A stretch of DNA of 6,882 bases, taken from positions 1-6,882 of the forward strand of contig JBJKPP010000263.1 in assembly GCA_046706145.1 (NCBI GenBank), given 5' to 3'. Both the position numbers and the translations under genes were made by a program. Below, piece after piece: positions 6,218-6,882 of the stretch. Below the pieces are notes generated by a model. The model was not told the DNA's origin and searched no databases. It saw nothing but the letters and a program-made list of their open reading frames with translations. The DNA is from JBJKPP01 sp046706145 (GTDB lineage: Bacteria; Bacteroidota; Ignavibacteria; Ignavibacteriales; Ignavibacteriaceae). Numbering within the stretch: position 1 is the first letter of the stretch; each line of letters begins with the position of its first letter.

Positions 6218-6882
6218 ATGATAAACAGACAACCTCTTATCATTTTAATATTTATAGCACTACTGTTTAGTGCGAAATTATTTGCCCAGCAGGAGCAGCC
6301 AATTAAATATTTTCAGATGGAACCTCTGGATGACAGCCTATTTATTAAAATTCAGAAAGAGGTTTTTATCAATCCGCCTGATCCAAAAGCCGAGATTATT
6401 GTTGACTTAAGGGATCCAAATAATCAAACTGTTTCTATAGCTGGAACCTTATATCCTTTTTTAGCTTTTACAGCGGAAACCCGCGCTAAAATCGAGACTT
6501 ACCCATTCAAAATAAATTTAGAAGAAACTATTAATTATGGAAGCGTTTTTACAAGAGTTATAGAGAGACTCGACTTAAAGAAGATATTTGCTCCGCCAAG
6601 CTATTATCAAATATCTTCTACTCTAGGTTATATTAATCCGTTCATACAGTTATTCGGTGGTGAAAGATTCGGAGTTCCATTAAAAGAGGACCTGGGAATC
6701 TCCGTTGGACTTGGAACACCATACAGCGGACCATTACAAACTGATTTTGTTGATGGGCAAGTACATTTGTTGGGTTTCTATTTTGGCGGTTACACTCATA
6801 ACGATGCTTTCGTTAACATTAGGTCCAGCAACCGTAACACTCTTTATGCTTCTTCAGGTATTGAGTTTGGATATGTTATTCC
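6218..6882 (+). CDS. Secreted, probable outer-membrane beta-barrel protein, paralogue 2 (partial, runs off window)
   Basis: 221 complete codons are present and the reading frame is open to the window end, so the C-terminus is missing. The ATG at 6218 lies 14 bases after the stop of paralogue 1 and begins a clear signal peptide (MINRQPLIILIFIALLFSA, likely cut after KLFA, residues 20-23, before QQEQ). The mature part starts with the shared module (29-102: IKYFQMEP, INPPDPKAEIIVDLR, NQTVSIAGTLYPFLAF). It continues with a more diverged region that still keeps PPSYYQISSTL, GGER, GTPYSGPL, SNR and GYVIP at matching places. Roughly half of the residues beyond the module match paralogue 1. This is therefore a full-length tandem duplication, not a fusion fragment. 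No Shine-Dalgarno is seen. The duplicated pair suggests subunits of a hetero-oligomer or barrels with different outward faces but a common inner docking part; that is inference. Confidence 0.82.
   Translation, partial: MINRQPLIILIFIALLFSAKLFAQQEQPIKYFQMEPLDDSLFIKIQKEVFINPPDPKAEIIVDLRDPNNQTVSIAGTLYPFLAFTAETRAKIETYPFKINLEETINYGSVFTRVIERLDLKKIFAPPSYYQISSTLGYINPFIQLFGGERFGVPLKEDLGISVGLGTPYSGPLQTDFVDGQVHLLGFYFGGYTHNDAFVNIRSSNRNTLYASSGIEFGYVI
6302..6523 (+). repeat. Conserved N-terminal module, copy 2 (direct repeat with 5154-5375)
   Basis: Codons 29-102 of paralogue 2, starting 1148 bases after copy 1. The longest run without mismatch spans about 26 bases around the codons for NQTVSIAG. Substitutions elsewhere are mostly third-position, the pattern expected of a protein segment under strong purifying selection. 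Confidence 0.85.

Noticed and set aside
5154..6523. Repeat pair as evidence of an insertion sequence or other mobile element
   Set aside because: The repeats are in-frame coding parts of full-length paralogues; no transposase, terminal inverted repeats or target duplications are seen.

Overview
The window is AT-rich and fully bacterial in layout: tightly packed genes, some TTG starts and little Shine-Dalgarno signal. Gene content and style (outer-membrane barrel-like proteins with signal peptides ending in FSQ/FAQ, and a single-helix periplasmic protein resembling GldM in layout) suggest the Bacteroidota/Ignavibacteria side of the FCB group. This is inferred from features, not from a marker gene.

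Left half, minus strand (2954 down to 1): four closely spaced genes that read as one operon. In transcription order they are a cytoplasmic GH13 alpha-amylase-family enzyme, a family 2 glycosyltransferase, a TIGR04282/DUF2064-type nucleotidyl/glycosyltransferase, and the first 23 codons of a probable PA0069-type radical SAM protein that leaves the window at base 1. The two transferases are a frequently seen pair. The shared theme is sugar transfer and glycan metabolism, but no specific product can be named.

Middle (2955-3120): a 166-bp divergent intergenic region that must hold promoters for both directions. It contains a clear Shine-Dalgarno for the rightward TTG-started gene and one plausible leftward -35/-10 pair.

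Right half, plus strand (3121 to the window end): four genes with gaps of 1, 4 and 14 bases, an apparent operon of envelope proteins. The first is a polytopic inner-membrane protein with a helical cytoplasmic-type tail. The second is a single-helix membrane-anchored protein with a coiled coil and beta-rich periplasmic domains. Then come two tandem paralogues with signal peptides, likely outer-membrane proteins; the second is cut by the window end. The inner-membrane pair recalls proton-driven motor pairs (ExbB/ExbD, TolQ/TolR, MotA/MotB and especially GldL/GldM). Followed by outer-membrane proteins, this suggests an undescribed trans-envelope apparatus, which is the most interesting hypothesis here. 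The two paralogues share an N-terminal block of 74 residues that is about 95% identical, while the following barrel-like part is only about half identical. Silent sites in the block have diverged, so the block appears to be held constant by selection.
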